NCBI GenBank assembly: GCA_022605405.1
Contig: JABYQQ010000005.1
Location: 496,001-560,000, forward strand
DNA: 64,000 nucleotides
Direction: 5' to 3'
Origin: Earliella scabrosa
Lineage: Eukaryota > Basidiomycota > Agaricomycetes > Polyporales > Polyporaceae
The position numbers and the translations under genes are program-made. Every line of letters begins with the position of its first letter. The stretch's first letter is position 1. Of the stretch, positions 31,189 through 43,524 are shown one piece after another. Under the pieces are notes generated by a model. It saw only the letters and a program-made list of their open reading frames with translations, was not told the origin of the DNA and searched no databases.

Positions 31189-32535
31189 TCATGAAACAAG
31201 CGGAAGGGGCTCCACGGTGTCTATCTTGCGGAACGGGCCAGCGTAGCCCTCGAGGTAGCTGTGGTCCCGTATACGTTGGTACACTTGCATGGGCGTGTAG
31301 AATTCGAGGGTCGTCCAGTAAAACATCCGGCTGTATTGCGCTGCAATCTTGTCGTAGTCGACTATAGACGAGGGGATGAGAGACGTTCATCAAAAGCGGC
31401 AGTGTGTGATACATACCCTGCAACGCCGACCGAAGGTCTAGCCAGGTCTTCGTAGTGTCCGTAATAATCACATCAATACCCCACCGGACAGCCTACGATG
31501 CCTCTGTAAGCACGACGGAACGCAAGCGATTCCAAGCACAAATCATACCTCGACCATATGCTCTGGGTCGTTCACAGTCCACGCCATCACACCCTTGCCC
31601 GCGGCCTTGCAGTCCTTGCGGAACTTCGCGCCGTCCGCCATCGCGAGCGTCGAGAACTTGATTGAGAACACGTCGCAGCTGTCCCAGAAGTACTTGCGCG
31701 CGACCGCGATGCTCTGACCAATGTACGACCGACGGCAGTACGGCAAGTGCGCCTTTGCGTGCGGGAGGAAGGACGGGTGCCAGAGCCCGAGCAGGATGCG
31801 TGGCGCGAGCGTGCGCTCCCAGTCCGGTTGGGCTGAGATGACTTTGTGCATGAGCGCGAAGAGGTGTGCCGGATTGTTTTGCACTTTCACGTCGACGTTG
31901 AACTTGACGTGCTGGTTCTCTGGCTGCATCGGGATAGGAAGGTGAGGGCATATTTGAATGTACTTCGGGACGCGTGCGTACCTTCATGAGCAGCTGTACG
32001 GTCTCCTCGAAGGTAGCGAGGGACTGTCTGGGCTCCTTCACGGTCCGGAGTTGATGCATGCCTCCTTCGCCATACCACAGGCGCTCCCGTATACGTCCTA
32101 CCAATAAGCCATGTCAGCGACCAATGACACGCCGCGCAGAGGTACCCCACCTGTTCCGTCCGTAACGCGGTCAACAGCTGTAAAAGACGCGTCAGACTGT
32201 CGGTTGACGCGTCGAAGACAAAGGAGGAGGGCTCACAAGGGTCGTGAAACATGATGACCACGTCATCTACAGAGACATGGACGTCTGCTCACAGGTGTCA
32301 CGGACTCAACACGGGCGACGGGAACGCGCGAGGCAAATACCGCTCTCAATGCCCTCGGCGCCGTCGCGGATGGCGGCTTCGAAGCTTGCGAGCGTGTTCT
32401 CGGGGAAGCGGGAGGAGGCCTGTTACGCGTCGGACGACGGTCAAGAAGGAGCACAGGAGGAACGTGGGATCCGTAACACACTCCGCGGTGGCCCCAGCAC
32501 TCGGGCATGGTCTTTGACAGCATGGGCGTGGACAT
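31189..32535 (-). CDS. Glycerophosphodiester phosphodiesterase domain protein (paralogue 2)
   Basis: complement(join(31189..31361,31417..31492,31549..31923,31982..32097,32151..32177,32237..32284,32341..32419,32482..32535)), 315 aa in eight exons. Motifs parallel paralogue 1: MPECWGHRG, RFPENTLASFEAAI, DGAEGIESDVHVSVDDVVIMFHDP, GVMAWTVNDPEHMVEAVRWGIDVIITD. Seven intron positions match the neighbour. The intron that splits the neighbour between SWGGQ and FLQECK is absent here, where the reading is continuous through LAMADGAKFRKDCKAAGKG. The gene lies directly upstream of paralogue 1 on the same strand and is divergent from the Cnx1-like gene. Catalytic residues look intact, so the two copies may differ in substrate or expression. 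Confidence 0.9.
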
Positions 32536-33896
32536 GACGGGGAACGGTGTCGTGGCAGAGCGCGGGCGGGTGGGCTGCGCTGGGAGACGACGCGTCGAGG
32601 AGAGGGAGAGGGAGAGGTGACGCAGAGAAGAGGACGTCCTCGATAGGAGAGACGGGCGGAGGAGAGAGAGCGTGGACGGCGCGCGGGGCTTTATAGAGGA
32701 GAGAGGACGCATGAAAGAGGGCGAGAGGAGAGCGGATTACGAGAAGGCGGACGGGTGAAATGACAAAAGGTCCGCGCCCTCGAAGCTCGGGAGACGGGCC
32801 TCTCTCCACATTCGGGAGTGCCCTCATGCTTGTATCACTCGCTACGCCCGTCCCTGTTTTCTCTCCATCACCCCGGCCTCCCTTCCTGTCCAGCCGAGTC
32901 CCGTCTGACCTCCTGCATGACCTGTCTTCTCACAACGCGCTCCTCCCGACCGCGCTCCCTGCGATTGCCCTGCGACGCCGTTCCTGGCGGAGTCTCGCAC
33001 ACCGTTGCACCGAGGCGCCACCGCTCTCTGTCTGCTCTCTACATATCAGTTCTCGTCACGGACGTCGGCCGTAGAGCAAATATAAGACAGCACATGCCCA
33101 GCGGCGATCACATCTCGGTCGGTGTCCTAGATGCCTGGCCCAGGTCGTTCGCACAGACCTGCGGGAGGAATGCACGGAGCACGGAATGGCGACAGCTGGA
33201 GGCAGGGTTGTGTGGACGTGTAATGCTCGGAGCATCTCGAGGGGGGTGGTCTGGTCTGAGAAGGGCCCGGAGTCAAGTGATCGTTCGTGAGTTTGCCTTT
33301 AGCCTTCTGACTGGCTTGCTCCCCCCTGCCTTGCGGAAGCTCTCTCGTCAGCTTCGGCGCCCTCGAGCATGCAGCTGATAGCCGTATGTTCTCAACTGCG
33401 GTTTTCATTGAACGACGTCTCCGCGAGCACCAATCGTCGACGCCGTCCTCCAGCGTCCTCCCACACTGCAGTCAGAAGGTGCCGGTTGGAGGTCCCCTCC
33501 GACCGTCTTCTAGGCATCCTCAGCGTTATGGTTGTCAGGGTGGTCCGACACGCGTATTCGACGTCGCGTACAGACGCTGCGGAGAGTTCAGAGTGTCGGG
33601 AGTTCGGACCGGAAAGTTGTTGGGGAGGAGAGGTCCGTCGCTGGAGGCCTTCGTCTGACTTTCTCCCTCCTCGCGCTCCTCGTGTTCCTCAGCGTGTAGT
33701 AGCAGCGTGCTCACTCCCACTCCGCTGCACGTTCCCGTCAAGCTAGCGACCTTCCCCTACATCCATACGCTCTTTGTTTGCCATGGTTCCCGGGCATGTC
33801 CGTGTGTATGCGGGCCGTCGATGACGTGCAGGAAGCGTCCGCGTCGCTGCGGCGAGCGACTCGCTATCGCCGTAAGCTCTGTCAACTCCCACCATC
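32536..33896. other. Divergent promoter region between GDPD paralogue 2 and the Cnx1-like gene
   Basis: Purine-rich on the GDPD side (32,600-32,760). A TATA-like ATATAAG occurs near 33,079. No supported coding sequence. Confidence 0.5.
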
Positions 33897-36418
33897 ATGT
33901 CGGCACCTCGAGTAGCCATCCTCACAGGTCCGTCTCTTCCTCTTCACGGCTTAACTGCTACTGACGTACAAGAACTCGTGCAGTGAGCGACACAGCGTCG
34001 CAGGACGCGGCTGCCGACCGCTCCGGCCCGGCCATTCAGAGCATCCTGACGCAGAACGGATATGTGTGTACCCACCTCCAGATCGTACCCGACGACGAGA
34101 CTCGCATACGTGCCGTCGTTCTGGGGTGGTGCGATGAGGGCGATGTTGACTGGATCGTCACTACCGGCGGCACCGGTTTTGGCGTGCGCGATAGAACTCC
34201 AGAGGTGAGTACATGCGTTAAATCGACCGTCGCTGCAGACTCCGGGCTCACTGGACCGTGCTATAGGCCATCAGACCTTTGCTCGACCGCGAAGCCTCGG
34301 GTATCGTTCACCTTCTTCTCAACGCGTCACTGCAAGCGACGCCGCTCGCTGCGCTCTCCCGGCCGGTCGCGGGTACAATCAAGAATACGCTCGTAGTCAC
34401 CCTTCCCGGTAGTGTCAAGGCCGTGCAGGAGAACATCGCAGCCTTGCTCAACGCCGGGGTCGTGAATCATGCTATTGAGCTCATTCGTGGTGGCAGCGGC
34501 CAGCGTGTCCACTCGGCCCTTGCAGCAGAGGGTATCCGCATCGTTGGAGAGGGCTCTGTTGCGTCTCCTGGATCTGCGGGTCTCGCTCCTCCAATCAGCC
34601 CGACGCCCTCACAAGGCCCCCTTCATCATCACCATGACCATGGCCATTCACCTCGTGCGCATGTGCACGATCATGGACATGCACACCACTCGCCGAAACC
34701 CCGTAGCGTGCTCTCGCACGACCCAGCATTGCCAGGTAGGCCCTATTGGAAGCAGGTTGAGCCGCGAGCTAAACGTAGTGCGTCCTCGCCCTCCTCATCT
34801 TCTAGCCCACACGAGACACAGGGAGTCACCATATCCCCTAGTGTCCGTTGCGGACGCGCTCCTTACGGTCTTGCGCGAAGTCCGTCCCCTGCCTGTCTAC
34901 GATGAGCCGGTCAGTGCATGTTGCGAGCGCGAGTAGATAGCGATTTGGCTAATTGATATACTGCGACAGGTCACGCCAGCACTGAGAGGCTGCGTCATTG
35001 CTGAAGACGTGTTCGCGACGCAGAACGTCCCGTCGACGTTCAGTACCAACGTGGATGGATACGCTCTGCGCTGTACGTTCTTCCAGTTGCTTGAACATCT
35101 CGTGAACCTACTAACATGATCCATCATAGCTACTGACCCTCCTGGGATCTACAAAGTTCTAACTTCGCGCACGCACAACCTCTCCACACCTCTCCCTCCA
35201 GGAACAGTTTTTCGCATCAACACTGGAGGACCGCTCCCAGCCGGAACGGATGCGGTTATCATGGTCGAAGACACGCGCCTGCACAGCACGTATCGATCCC
35301 CGCTCGGCGACGAAGTGGAGGAGAACGAGATCGAGACGTTGGCCCAAGTCCCGCGCGGCGAGAACGTGCGCGAGCCTGGCTCAGACGTACGTCAGGGCGA
35401 GCTCGTGCTTGAGCGGGGAACGATCGTCAATAGTGCAGGAGGCGAGATCGGAACCATGGCATTTGTGGGGCGGACGAGGGTAAATCTTACTGTTTCCTTT
35501 TCTTGTGTGCGAGCATGGTGACTGATGGTTTTCACGATCAGGTGCGCGCCTTCAGGAAGCCAGTGATCGCGCTATTGAGCACCGGCAATGAATTGCTCGA
35601 CATACAGTCACCGAGTCCTCTTCCAAGCGATGGGTGGGGCGGGATATGGGACACGAACCGGCCCTCGTTGCAGGCCGCCCTGGAGGGGCTGGGCTACGAT
35701 GTTGTCGATCTAGGGATCGTGCCAGACAGGTTCGCCCATGAATGGTAACTGGCGAGGCGTCCATCACTGATTTACACCTAGTCTCGACGCACACATAGCA
35801 GCCCTGCGTCGCGGGCTGGACTCGGCCGACCTCATTCTCACCACCGGTGGAACATCTATGGGCGTTGGCGACCTCCTCAAGCCCGTCATCGAACACCATC
35901 TGAACGGCACCGTCCACTTTGGACGCGTGCGCGTCAAGCCGGGGAAGCCAACGACGTTCGCGACGATCCCGACGCCCAACGGGCGCACGGAGCGCGTGCC
36001 GCTGTTCGCGCTTCCGGGGAACCCCGCGAGCGCGCTGGTGACGTTCCATGTGTTCGTCATCCCCGCGCTCAGACGGTTGGGAGGATGGCCGCAGGACAGA
36101 TGTCGGCTGCCCAGTGTGCGCGTGCAGGTGCGTGTGGCTGCGTGTATGCTTGTGCGATTATTGATGTCCTGCCGGCTGTAGATTCAAGAGTCGCTGAGGC
36201 TGGACTCTCGGCCGGAGTACCACCGCGCGATCATCAGGGCGAGTCCGGAGGGCTTCAAGGCGTACAGCACGGGGGGACAGCGCTCGAGTCGGGTTGCGAG
36301 TCTGAAAGGCGCGAATGGGCTTATTGCGCTGCCGCCGAGGGGAGAGAAGGGTCCGAGTAGGCTCGAGATTGGGGACTACGTCGAGGCGATTGTCATTGGA
36401 GAGTTACAGATGGAGTAA
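33897..36418 (+). CDS. cnx1: Molybdenum cofactor synthesis fusion protein, Mog-Moe (gephyrin/Cnx1 type)
   Basis: join(33897..33927,33984..34204,34267..34735,34806..34909,34970..35072,35130..35479,35542..35729,35782..36127,36182..36418), 682 aa in nine exons, all phases closing. The N-terminal Mog domain (about 1-185) adenylylates molybdopterin: VAILTVSDTAS, WIVTTGGTGFGVRDRTPEA. The C-terminal Moe domain (about 250-682) inserts molybdate: PYPLVSVADALLTVLREV, VTPALRGCVIAEDVFA, STNVDGYALRS, FRINTGGPLPAGTDAVIMVED, STGNEL, TTGGTSMGVGD, ALPGNPASALV. The linker carries a His-rich run at residues about 204-225 (HHHHDHGH, HVHDHGHAHH). Domain order is that of animal gephyrin and fungal Cnx1-like proteins. 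Cytosolic. The product serves molybdoenzymes such as nitrate reductase and sulfite oxidase. Confidence 0.93.
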
Positions 36419-37446
36419 AGGGAAGCGAGAAGGGTGATAAGAGGGTGTGCGCTATTGTAGGATAGGCAGTGCTTGTGAGTCCAACAACTCTTTGCCTCAA
36501 GGTGTCGTATACATGCTGATTCAGGGGTGCTGGTAGGTGTGTTGGAGTACTTCACAATGGCCATGGACCAACCTTGCAACCTTGCTTTCGTGCTCCTTCT
36601 ATCGTTGAGAACATGACTATTGAGACGGCTACTATGGGCAAGACCTGACTCAAGCATCACGATTGAGTGCTCGCGAAGAAGGCTAGTCATTCCGAGCTCT
36701 TCGTGTCCATCCGCTGACAATCTCTCTTCACCGGAGATAGAGCCAACATAGTGATGCTTCAGCGATATGTACTGCCCTGGCTGACAGTCATGTTCTCGTG
36801 CGGCGAGGAACGCCGAAGACAACACGTTACACAGTCCATGACTCCATATGTCCATAGGCTCGCGGGCAGGCATGAGCCGATCGTGCACGGCATCGGCGCG
36901 CGAGCAATGCATACTGAACGCAAATCCAATTCATATGTGAGTCTGTACTGCCACCAGGGACTCCGGCTTTGTCGCGCTCATCATCGATAGCATGGATCGA
37001 CTTGATCGCGAGGGTGGCTGTCCTTGACTCACAGACATCTACCTTGAGGGCAGTTCGTCCCAGGTCGATCCTCGTGCTGGACGGACAGACGAACAATGCT
37101 TCACGTTATCTATGCTTGTGGTACGCCACCGTCTGACGAAACAGGGCAGGATGGACAGCAGTATTCGCCTTGATGTCCCCCATGAGTTCATCGCAGTGCG
37201 TCCAGCGTCTCAGGTTAGTGGCTATCCGGGCGCGGGCGCAAGTGCTACTTACCGACTGCGGGGAATGAATTGGCGGATCCGATGCGCCTGCAGCTCGCAT
37301 ACTAGCCTGTTATGTCAGTTGTTGGGCGATGCCGTCGTGGGATCGCGGGCCTGGGGTCGGTCTTGCAAATCTCTCGAGGATGGACTTATAGTGCCGACTC
37401 ATGGCTGCCCGTCCTGCTGACGTTCCCCTTTGCCTTGCATCGCAGC
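36419..37446. other. Intergenic region between the Cnx1-like gene and DUF6533 copy 4
   Basis: A 178-codon minus-strand ORF (36376-36912) overlaps the Cnx1 3' end but has no domain signal, so I do not call it. The right end should hold the promoter of copy 4. Confidence 0.45.
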
Positions 37447-39140
37447 ATGTCCGACAATCCAGAGCTAGCCCTGATCATCGCGTCTTTCGAGGCATAGTGC
37501 GCTTCCATCTCCCGAATGTGTTTCCGCTGACTGACACCTTCCTGTTTACAGTCAGGTTGGGACGTACTTCCAAGTCGCGGCAGCTGGTAAGCATGGGCGC
37601 TAATCGTACTCTATGTATATCTGACCTACTTGTACTTGTCCCAGGCCTTCTGGCATACGAATATGTCATCACCTTCGGCCGTGAGGTGGACCTTTTCTGG
37701 AAGCGGAAGGCGACAATGGCTTCAGTTCTATTCGGCGTAAATCGATATCTGCCGATGGTGGTCGCCGCGTTGGATCTCCCGTATCCGGTGTCACCTTCTA
37801 TGACATACGCCGTAAGTGAGACGCTCTAACTCGCTATCATCATGCTTACCGATTTCAAAGGGGTATGAGGGGTCCTCATCTACTAAAGAGAGTTGCACTT
37901 ACTATATCTCAGGTGTGCAGGGGCGGCTTACACGAACGCCATCTCGGTCATTCTCCAGTACCTACCTTGGGCTGGTGAGAACGCCGATTTTACTGTCTCA
38001 TCCTGTGCGCTCTGACATCTTCTCTTCAGTCTTCTCCGCTCTGAGAGCCTACGTACTTAGCTCAAGGACATGGATGCTCGCTATTCTCGTCTTTCTACTT
38101 TCTATGGCTTCTCCGGTCGTCAATTTTGTGAGTGGTCGTTCGTTCTGCATGAGAACCCACAACTGATATATGGCGAGCGCAGGTAGTCCTAAGTTGGGCC
38201 ACTGTTATCTACGAACCGGGAGTCGCATGCGCTCTCAACGTAGACCTGTCGCGTGCCACACAACAAATGTGATTGCCAATCTGTCTTCCTTTCACTGCGA
38301 CGCCACTAACTTGTGCGTTTTACAGTTGTGAGGATCCATCGCCTTTGAGTGTGGTCTTCGGCTGCTCACCGTCCTTGCAGTCAGTATTGTCTCCAGGACG
38401 TCGCTCATCACCTCGGACTTCCTAGTGTTGGCGATCACCTGGGTTGCGATCTATAAAACTCGGGGAGAAATCAAAGCTCTCGGCCAGAGTACTTCGCTCG
38501 CCGACATTATGTTTAGAGATGGTGCGTACTTGTCGAATGCTCGCTGTCTTTCTCCGCTTATCCAGTCTGTCTCCTTCCTGTCGGGTATCAGGCGTGACAT
38601 ACTTCATGTACGTTCTGCTGCATCGAAACATTCGCGACCGGCTTTGACGATGAAGCAGAGTCTTGCTCCTCATGAACGTCATCCATCTCAGTTTCTCGAT
38701 GGTTTCGGTGAGTGATGCTTGGAGTCGTATGGGGATGTCCCGCTGACCTCCCTTCAGATCTCAACAGCCGATTTGTCGAAGCAGTCGTCCAGCGCGATCG
38801 TTCTACTGTCAGAACCGTGAGTCTGTCGTACTGGTTCCGCCCACTACGAAACATTGGGCCCATGATCTCGTGTTCTCACAGGCTCACCGCAATCCTGATA
38901 TCGCGATTTCTCATGAATCTCCAAGAAGCAAACAATACCATGATGCATCAGGAGTGTTTCTCTTCGGTCGGAACCCTGAACTTCAACAGGTTCATAGGTT
39001 CCATTGCATCCTCCCTACCTGCGCCTGGCGACGCGAGTGAGCGTACAAGGTATGAGGAGGACGACCGCTCTTGGGATGGAGGTCCCGCCGGATGTAGTGT
39101 CGAGGGGCCAAGTGGTTCTTCTACTGGTACTGCGCGATAG
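37447..39140 (+). CDS. DUF6533-family multi-pass membrane protein (copy 4)
   Basis: Exon 1 37447-37496 (MSDNPELALIIASFEA), microexon 37552-37586 (YQVGTYFQVAAA), exon 3 37645-37811 (LLAYEYVITFGREVDLFWKRKATMASVLFGVNRYLP). Later blocks are FSALRAYVLSSRTWMLAILVFLLSMASPVVNF (about 38,032-38,127), SDFLVLAITWVAIYKTRGEIKALGQSTSLADIMFRDG (about 38,413-38,522), and a final exon AILISRFLMNLQEANNTMMHQECFSS...GSIASSLPAPG, ending at 39140 after a Ser/Gly-rich tail. Everything is open. Function unknown. First of an island of five family members. Confidence 0.8.
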
Positions 39141-40146
39141 CGCCTTCAATTCAATGATGATATCAACATCTCACACTCGTGCGTGCCTATCTCTATCTCC
39201 ACTGCGTTATGCCATGCCGGTGCGCATATCCTCATTGACGCCACCGAGAAACCGACGAGTCATCAAGTGACACACGGTGGATCTCTCCGTTCAATCGCAA
39301 GCAAACGGCGTCCAGTGATGTTCTCCGTGATGTTTCATCCTACCTCCTGGCGCAGCCTATGCGGCATAAGGGCCAACTAGCTGGGTACTCCGAGACATCA
39401 ATCATTGTTTTAACCTTCCCCACACCTTCCGCTGTATGTCCGGTCCCAATAATAGCCTCTGGCGGCCGTAGTCTCCTGGGATGATCTCACTTGCGCGTGC
39501 AATTCTCAGGCCACCTGCTCTCGCTCGTCCTGCCTCGGCTTGCACCGTCTAAGACGGTGTCGGAATGTGGGCTCGTCGTCCGTTCCTCGTAGAAGAGGAG
39601 GAACTGCCCGACATACTCATTGTTCATGGCAAACTCTAGCCTCTCGTCGATCTCGGTAACTTCAAATCCCGCCGTCGGGGATTGACGTGGGCGTGGCGCG
39701 CACGGCGGTGCTCGTAGAACCGACCGTCTCCTACCCGGACTCTAGTGGGTAGGTGTCGGCTACGGCGCTCAGTCATATTCCTGACTTGACTCTAGATGTA
39801 GGAGTATGTGTTATTGGCTACTTGCCGTTCATTGCGGTATACCCAAGGTCTTCCTGAACAACGCATCCGTTCAATTGGCGGTGGTAGTACATTGAGGTAC
39901 GTAATCACGCGTGATAGATTCAATAGCTCTCGTCTCGGCCATCTATTCATATCACAGGTGTAACAGTCTAGTACGGATGGCCCTTGCACTGCCGACCATA
40001 TCAACGAAGGGTGATCTCAGGCGAACCAGAAGCGCACCGCTGGACACGGTTAGAGCTATATAGGGAGCTGCGAGTAACATGAGTTCAACTTGTATGTCGC
40101 TTTCCCCGCACCCGTGTCAAAAGTCCAAGCTGCTATCTCTCAGACC
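39141..40146. other. Intergenic region with a possible gene remnant
   Basis: No intact gene. On the minus strand near 39,510-39,680 one frame reads TEIDERLEFAMNNEYVGQFL then LFYEER, which is protein-like but lacks a clear start or flanking exons. It may be a decayed gene or transposon piece. Confidence 0.4.
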
Positions 40147-41800
40147 ATGTCGACTGACTCGGATGCCGCTCAAATTGTTGCGGAGCTAGAATCGACGTAA
40201 GTGAGCATGGTCGTGTTCCGATTCGTTCTCTCTGAGCTGATATCAATTGCCTGTACTAGTCAGATAGACTTTTACTTCCAGATCGCTGCGGCTGGTCAAT
40301 TTCACGGTTCGCTCTGATTGCTGGGAAACTCACTAGTCGCCCATCGACAGCACTGTTTGCATACGAATACCTTATAACGCTTGACCGCGAGGTGGAGCTT
40401 TGCTGGAAGCGCAAAGTTACCATGGCTTCGGTCCTCTTCGTTGCGAACCGATACGTCCCATTTGTCGTATACATGATGAATCTTCCCTATCGTGTTACAT
40501 TCATGGTGAGCACCTGGATGCGGCGTACCGCTTGTGCAACCTTGAGCTGACTTCACTTAGAGGTGAGGCTCAGTTCGACGCCGACCACACAATTTTCAAC
40601 TGAACGCCCACAAGCTGCGCAGCACTGAGTTACATACCAACAATTCTACAGTACTTCCAGTACCTTCCATGGGCAGGTGGGCATCCGCATGTCATGTATC
40701 TGAGACTTTAGGCACTGATATATTGATTTCGAAGCTTTCTCCGCCTTGAGGGCATATGTACTGAGCTCGAAGGTGTGGGCTGTAGCGACTGTAGTCTTCC
40801 TTCTTTCTGTCGTCACACCCACGTTGGACTATGTCAGTGAATCAAATGTCGATGGGATATTGACAGCTCACATCAGCCGGGTCTAGGTCGGACTCGGAAG
40901 TTCCGTTCTTGTCAACAATGCTTCGGTCTGTGGCCTTGGCCACACTCTATCTCCCTCTACCGAGCATATGTGGGTTATACTGATCATTTACCTCCTCGTC
41001 CGTGGCATCGCTGATGGGGCTTCTGGTTATAGCTGTACGCATCGTTGACCTGGATTGTGCCAAGATCATAACGCTAACACGAGGCATATGGCAGTCCTCA
41101 TAGTCTCCCGGTCGTGTCTCATCACGGCGGACCTGTTGGTGCTGGGTGTGACCTGGAATGCCACCTACAAGACTAGTAGGGAGATCAAAGAGCTGGGACA
41201 GCGCACTTCGCTGTCAGACATTCTATTCAGAAATGGCAAGTAGACGTCTCTCTGCCTTTGTATGCCCTCTCACGCCTCGTTTCGTTCCAGGAGTGCTCTA
41301 CTTTGTGTAGGTCCGGTGTCAAAGTAATCGGATACTTGCTGACCTCAGGAATGCAGTGTCCTTTTGATCATGAACATCCTCCACCTCGCGTTCTCGTTGC
41401 AGTCAGTGAGTGTCCTACTTCCATCGCTGTTATATCTCACCATGTGGATCGTGTCCACGGCGCTAGATCGCGACTGCTCAGGTCATCAATGTCACAAGCA
41501 GCATCGCCATTCTGTCAGAACCGTACGTCCTTACGAATCCAAGTGTGCACTGCATGGCGACTGACACGGAACTGGAATTCTTGGAGGATAACTGCAATCC
41601 TTACATCGCGGTTTCTCATGGATTTGCAAGAGGCGAACCAGAAGATGATGCATCAGGACGCACTCTCCTCGGTTGGAACTCTGAACTTCAACCAGTTCAT
41701 CAGTTCCCTAGGCTCTTATGTTCCTGCTGCCGCCGCCGAGTCAGTCAACAACAACACAAGTGTCCCCGACGAAGTCGATAGCGGGATAGACGAACCGTGA
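40147..41800 (+). CDS. DUF6533-family multi-pass membrane protein (copy 5)
   Basis: Exon 1 40147-40196 (MSTDSDAAQIVAELEST), microexon 40260-40294 (QIDFYFQIAAA), then ALFAYEYLITLDREVELCWKRKVTMASVLFVANRYVP (about 40,350-40,460). A helical block reads IPTILQYFQYLPWA (about 40,627-40,675), followed by FSALRAYVLSSKVWAVATVVFLLSVVTPTLDY, then ADLLVLGVTWNATYKTSREIKELGQRTSLSDILFRNG (about 41,127-41,236). The last exon AILTSRFLMDLQEANQKMMHQDALSS...SSLGSYVPA ends at 41800. No disabling change was seen. Convergent with copy 6, whose stop is only 120 bp away. Confidence 0.8.
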
Positions 41801-41920
41801 ATGCCATATGGGTCTCACCTTCTGTATTGTCGTGAGCGCAATGAGTCCAATGTAATACAGGTATCTCGTTTATATAACACAAACCACGGCAACGGGGCAA
41901 ATGGAGTTCAATATAAACTA

Positions 41921-43524
41921 CTATATGGCAGACACCGTGATAGCGACTGCTTCGTCTGTAAACTCGGTGATCTCCTTATCTTCTGTATCAGTACTATCGG
42001 CAGTGGTCGCTGTATCGGATGCCATTAAGCTAGGAGCAGGAAGGGAAGTGCCTATCGAGCCAATGAACTTATTGAAGTTCAGGCTGCTGACTGTAGAGAC
42101 CGAGTTGTGGAGGACCATGCTGGTATTAGCTTCTTGAAGATCCATGATGAACCTCGAGATTAGGATTGCAGTCACGCTACCGCGATGGCGAGGATAGTGG
42201 TTAGACAATGACTAGGCGGTCAGACGGCTTCGGGACTCACGGTTCCGAGAGTACGGTGATGTTGCTGGTGTACTGTTCCGCGGTGTTCTCAGAAATCTAC
42301 TTATGAGTAAGCCCAGATATGTCGCGCGTGCCGAAGGTAGTAGCACCGACCGATAGGAGGGAGAAGACCAGATGGAGGACGTTCATAATCAGCAGGACCC
42401 TACCTCGTAGTCAGTCACCTCCACAGTGCTAATTCAGCGGTGCTGAACCCACGCGAAGTACATGACACCTGAGAGAAGGAGAGTGAGATGACACAGTGTA
42501 GAACCTACGGAACAAGTACTTACCGTCTCGGAACAAGATGTCTGAGAGAGAGACCCGCTGACCGAGCGCCTTGATCGCTCTGCTTGTCTTGTATGTCGCA
42601 TTCCAGGTGAGACAGAGCACCAACACATCCGATGTGATGAGGCACGTCCTTGATACTATGGTCACTGTAGTACTGTCAGTCTACGCCTCGGACGTTTCAC
42701 GGGAAATGCATACAGCTGAAACGAACGATCAATGGCGGGATATATGAGGGAAGAGAGGAAGGTTATTTACATGCGGTCAGTCGAGCTTGAAAGGCTAGTG
42801 ATCATGCCGCACTGGAAGCCGTTGCTCAGCACGGTAGAGTACCCGAGATTAACCTACCAGTAGGTGCGTTAGTGCATCACGCCTCTGTCATGAGGTTATC
42901 TTACATAGTTGACAAAGACAGGGGCCATGGAGAGAATGAGCACCAGCAGTGCTATAGACCATGCCCCCGAGCCAAGGACGTATGCTCGGAGACTCGAGAA
43001 TACTGTATTGGAGGAGTCAATCTGGATGATAAGCGGACTTGGAGGTACTCACGCGCCCACGGGAGGTATTGAAGAACCCCCAGGATCGAGCTTGCATAGC
43101 TCCATCCTACGCACTACAAGGCCACTGAGTATTGCTCTAGACCTGAACTTGAGAAGTATGCCGCTCACCCCGACTATGATGGAGTAAGGCATATCCAGGA
43201 TATTGACAGCCAATACCAGGTAACGGTTGACGATGAAGAGTGCAGACGCCATGGTGAACTTGCGCTTCCAAAACAGGTCCACCTCACGGCTCAGCGTAAT
43301 GAGATACTCGTATGCGAAGAGTGCTATGATAGACATGTAAGACGTGAACAAGACGACAAGTCGTCAACTTGAACTGACCTGCGGCGGCGAGCTGGAAATA
43401 TGCTTGCACCTGCCTAGTAGAGGGCAGAAGACGTTGCCATGCGAGGTCGTGATATGAAGTAAAGATCAACATACACCATGTTATATGCTTCCGCAATCTG
43501 AGCGGCAGCGGCGTTATCCGCCAT
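41921..43524 (-). CDS. DUF6533-family multi-pass membrane protein (copy 6)
   Basis: Exon 1 43475-43524 (MADNAAAAQIAEAYNM, donor GTATGT), microexon 43379-43413 (QVQAYFQLAAA), exon 3 ALFAYEYLITLSREVDLFWKRKFTMASALFIVNRYLV (about 43,210-43,324). Then ASSILGVLQYLPWA (about 43,045-43,085), SDVLVLCLTWNATYKTSRAIKALGQRVSLSDILFRDG (about 42,525-42,635), and the final exon AILISRFIMDLQEANTSMVLHNSVST...GSIGTSLPAPS with a Thr/Asp/Glu-rich tail ending at 41921. The only island member on the minus strand. Function unknown. Confidence 0.8.

Noticed and set aside
36376..36912. 178-codon minus-strand ORF
   Set aside because: It overlaps the 3' end of the Cnx1-like coding exon, has no recognisable domain and no good splice context.
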